Source: CAVRZY01 sp963725415 (GTDB lineage: Bacteria > Acidobacteriota > Terriglobia > Bryobacterales > Bryobacteraceae). From it: 64,000 nt of DNA. The stretch lies in assembly GCA_963725415.1 (NCBI GenBank), contig CAVRZY010000035.1, forward strand, positions 6,640 to 70,639. The letters are read 5' to 3'. Below, in pieces: positions 62,123 through 64,000 of the stretch. Within the stretch, counting starts at the first letter, position 1; each line of letters opens with the position of its first letter. The notes beneath the pieces were generated by a model. It was not told the origin of the DNA and did no database searches. It worked only from the letters and a program-made list of their open reading frames with translations. The position numbers and the translations under genes were made by a program.

Positions 62123-63106
62123 ATGGAGAACGCCGCGGAGCAACAGCCTTCCCCACGCGGTGAGCGCTTCTTCAAGAGCGTTCTGTGGAGCTGGTTGGGC
62201 GTTGCCGTCACGCTGCTGGGGGGTTTCGTAGTATCCCCGTACATCATTCGCAACATAGGGCACGAAGGTTACGGGGTATGGACGCTGGTTTTCAGCCTGA
62301 TTGAATACTACTGGCTTCTCGATCTGGGTTTTCGTTCGGCGACCGTCAAATACTCGGCTCATTACCGGGCGATAGAAGAACCGGAAAGAATCAATGAGAT
62401 CATCAATACGGGGCTGATGTACTATTCCGTCGTCGCTGTGGTCGTCCTGGGGACAACGGGGCTCTTGTCGGGTTCGACGGGCCGCTTGTTCCAAATTTCG
62501 AACTCCTACCAGAGAGTGTTTCCGACCTTGATGGTGATCGTGGGGGTCAGTTGGGCGCTGGGGATCGTCTGCAACGTCTTCAACGCCTGCCTGGAGGGGT
62601 TCCAGCGTTTCGATCTATCCAGCCGGATCTGGGTCATCACCGTCGGGTTACGATCGATCGGCTCGGTGCTGTTGCTGTGGCTGGGCTATGGCCTGATCGA
62701 GCTTGGGGTGATGGTGGTAGCTAGCCAGGTGCTCAGCTACGTTCTAAGTTACTTTAGCTTCCGGCGCATTTTTCCCAGCGAGCGATTCTCTCCTGGACTG
62801 ACCAAGTGGCCGGTGATGCGGAAGATGGTAGGCTATGGGATTCACACGGCCTTGGCCACTGTAGCCGACCGTCTGCTAAACCAGAGTGTTCCGCTGTTGA
62901 TCGGGTACTTTTGGCCGGTGGCCTATGCGGGCTACTACAATCTTTCGGTGCGGGTGCTGCAGTATTCGTCAGACGCCCTTTCCCGGGTTGCTGCGGTAAC
63001 CGCCCCAAACACGGCTGAGCTGTGGGCCAAGGGCGACCGGGATGCGGTGTGGAGGCTGGGCGCTGAATTGCCGTCAAAGGAGACAGCATTGAAATTCGCA
63101 AATTGA
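62123..63106 (+). pseudogene. Polysaccharide flippase (Wzx/MATE-like), 3' truncated
   Basis: 327 residues. 'FFKSVLWSWLGVAVTLLGGFVVSPYIIRNIGHEGYGVWTLVFSLIEYYWLLDLGFRSATVKYSAHYRA' is the standard start of oligosaccharide flippases. Eight or nine helices follow, up to 'GYYNLSVRVLQYSSDALSRVAAVTAPNTAELWAKGD'. Intact relatives have ~480 residues and 12-14 helices. Here the frame runs out at 63106, and from about 63070 the sequence is of another origin (NikR-like). It is therefore either truncated in nature or cut by an assembly join. Confidence 0.8.
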
Positions 63107-63189
63107 GCGACGAGTTAGCTGCAAAAAAAGGAGTAAAAATGTCAAGAACCACTGTTGTCCCGGACCTGACCACCAAGAATCTGGCATAA
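63070..63189 (+). pseudogene. 3' fragment resembling a NikR-type regulator
   Basis: In another frame from the flippase, 'VKGDSIEIRKLSDELAAKKGVKMSRTTVV…' followed by TAA resembles the C-terminal end of NikR-type nickel regulators (…I..L.D.L…KGVK…). The base composition is distinctly AT-richer than upstream. The N-terminal ribbon-helix-helix and nickel-site parts are absent, so it is a fragment. The identification is tentative because only ~38 residues are available. Confidence 0.4.
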
Positions 63190-63588
63190 CAACAAAAGCA
63201 TTCATATTCACTACCCAGCCGAAGAACGTCAAATAATAGCGATTTCACTTGCAAAATGCGATTAAATCATGCGGTTCTGCTAGTAGCTCGGGAGAGTTTC
63301 GAACTCTCGTTCATATTCCACATGAAAAATCAGAAAAACCTTTCACAGACATATTTGGCTCCAAATACAGGGCCCTACCACCGTTGCACGCACGCACACA
63401 CTCCGCAGCCCCGTAGAAATTCGCCTTCTCGCCAAGCATACTAGAAAAAGAGGGCTCGCGAAGCATGTCGCCACTCTGAGACGGGTCCAAACCTCACCCG
63501 CCCCACCAACATACTGCTTGTCGCCTTTCAGAGATGATACAACATTCTGATTAGACTCTTCACTCGTGATGATTGACGAGTTTACGCA
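63190..63588. other. AT-richer non-coding tail region
   Basis: About 400 bases with no supported gene. On the minus strand, GAGAGTTCGAAACTCTC (63294-63310) has the shape of a tRNA T-arm followed by CCGAGCT, but no matching 5' acceptor strand lies upstream, so it is at most a tRNA fragment. Confidence 0.4.
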
Positions 63589-64000
63589 TTATCTCTTGAG
63601 TGTGTTACAACGGATGTCAGTTCTTCGAATTCTGTTTCTTTTTGGTTTCGACCGCATTTCTCTTAAATCTTTTATTACGTGTTCGAGATGGATCTCTCTC
63701 AATTTTTGTGGTTTCGGGATTCCGTTGGATTCCCATCCTCTTTCCGCATAATATTCATTAAGCATCGCTACCATTTCGAATATTGCTCCCTTCGATTTTC
63801 CGTCGGGTAGGGGCTCTTTCAGGAATCTTTGGGGCAGGTTGTCGTCTTTTCTTGTGATTCCTTGACGAACGAGATAGGCTCTTTCCAGGTTGACTATTTT
63901 TTCCCCGATTTCGGACATCGACTCTTTCGTGAAGTGAAAACCCGTCACGGCCTCCGTTATTTCGGCTGCCCTCTTTTAGCGGTAGCAACTCCATGTTTCT
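63589..64000 (-). pseudogene. Aldehyde:ferredoxin oxidoreductase C-terminal fragment
   Basis: The minus-strand frame 'RAAEITEAVTGFHFTKESMSEIGEKIVNLERAYLVRQGITRKDDNLPQRFLKEPLPDGKSKGAIFEMVAMLNEYYAERGWESNGIPKPQKLREIHLE' is the C-terminal end of tungsten-dependent AOR enzymes (nleRa…Rd.LP.Rf…YY..RGW…G.P). A stop at 63976-63978 interrupts the frame, but 'ELLPLK' in the neighbouring frame just beyond fits as its continuation, so a single-base shift occurs there. The rest lies past the window. AORs are oxygen-sensitive enzymes of anaerobes and archaea, unlike the aerobic flavour of the upstream genes. Confidence 0.75.

Noticed and set aside
63280..63320. tRNA gene on the minus strand
   Set aside because: Only a T-arm-like hairpin and one possible acceptor strand are present. 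No D-arm, anticodon arm or matching 5' acceptor strand is found.

Overview
The window is about 64 kb of GC-rich DNA, apart from its last ~0.9 kb, and looks like a chromosome segment of an acidobacterium close to Solibacter/Bryobacter. The main support is a secreted protein carrying what I recognise as the 'Solibacter C-terminal' domain (TIGR03437-like). Other support is the mix of Tat-exported Gfo/Idh/MocA oxidoreductases, hydroxypyruvate-isomerase-like TIM barrels, PIG-L deacetylases, FG-GAP and NHL repeat proteins, a GH106 rhamnosidase, and intergenic spaces packed with palindromic repeats. No rRNA, CRISPR array or complete transposon was found. One tRNA (Glu, CTC) is present.

Layout. 1-9.1 kb, minus strand: a CocE-type hydrolase running off the edge, an HPr-kinase-like P-loop protein with a GT39-like membrane glycosyltransferase, a coupled set (PIG-L deacetylase, 42-aa membrane peptide, SSS symporter), and bacterioferritin. 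9.5-10.3 kb: a 5'-truncated PIN toxin beside an intact YefM/YoeB pair. 10.5-14.9 kb: a complete glycine-cleavage operon gcvT-gcvH-gcvPA-gcvPB, overlapping a membrane glycosyltransferase that carries an in-frame MITE. 16.9-20.2 kb, minus: GT9, an nDsbD-like domain protein, TlpA-like thioredoxin, zincin-like protease and a parvulin-type isomerase. 20.9-30.1 kb: DegT aminotransferase, two Gfo/Idh oxidoreductases, BON protein, MazEF-type module, a large protein of unknown function, tandem TIM-barrel paralogues and an NHL-repeat protein. 30.2-31.7 kb: Rrf2 regulator plus cysteine synthase.

31.9-39.2 kb is the most unusual part. An intact tRNA-Glu is followed by three accessory segments, each ending in a repeat of the 3' end of that tRNA: a secreted LTD/nuclease set, a HigBA-type toxin-antitoxin pair, and a group with a retropepsin-like protease, a repeat protein and an AlbA_2 protein. 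All genes point the same way and no integrase is visible, so it reads like a tRNA-anchored cassette array.

39.3-54.9 kb: GH106 rhamnosidase divergent from an FG-GAP protein, a chromate module (chrA, doxX, padR), a TlpA-fused repeat protein, a zinc-ribbon protein, glycogen phosphorylase, ferredoxin, an AmmeMemoRadiSam radical SAM enzyme and a PyrD-PyrK fusion. 54.9-63.1 kb is a polysaccharide locus: methyltransferase, heparinase-like protein, O-antigen ligase, IS1380 remnant, methyltransferase fragment, and a flippase cut short. From ~63.07 kb the base composition drops and fragments of a NikR-like regulator and an aldehyde:ferredoxin oxidoreductase appear, so this tail is either foreign DNA or a chimeric join.

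Two themes cross the window. First, a MITE family with GTAATGCCTCAG-type ends and 8-bp target duplications (IS66-like features) occurs three times: once inside a gene in frame, once at a regulator's start codon, and once between genes. Second, at least nine single-base frameshifts break otherwise well-conserved genes, which may be sequence errors or real decay.
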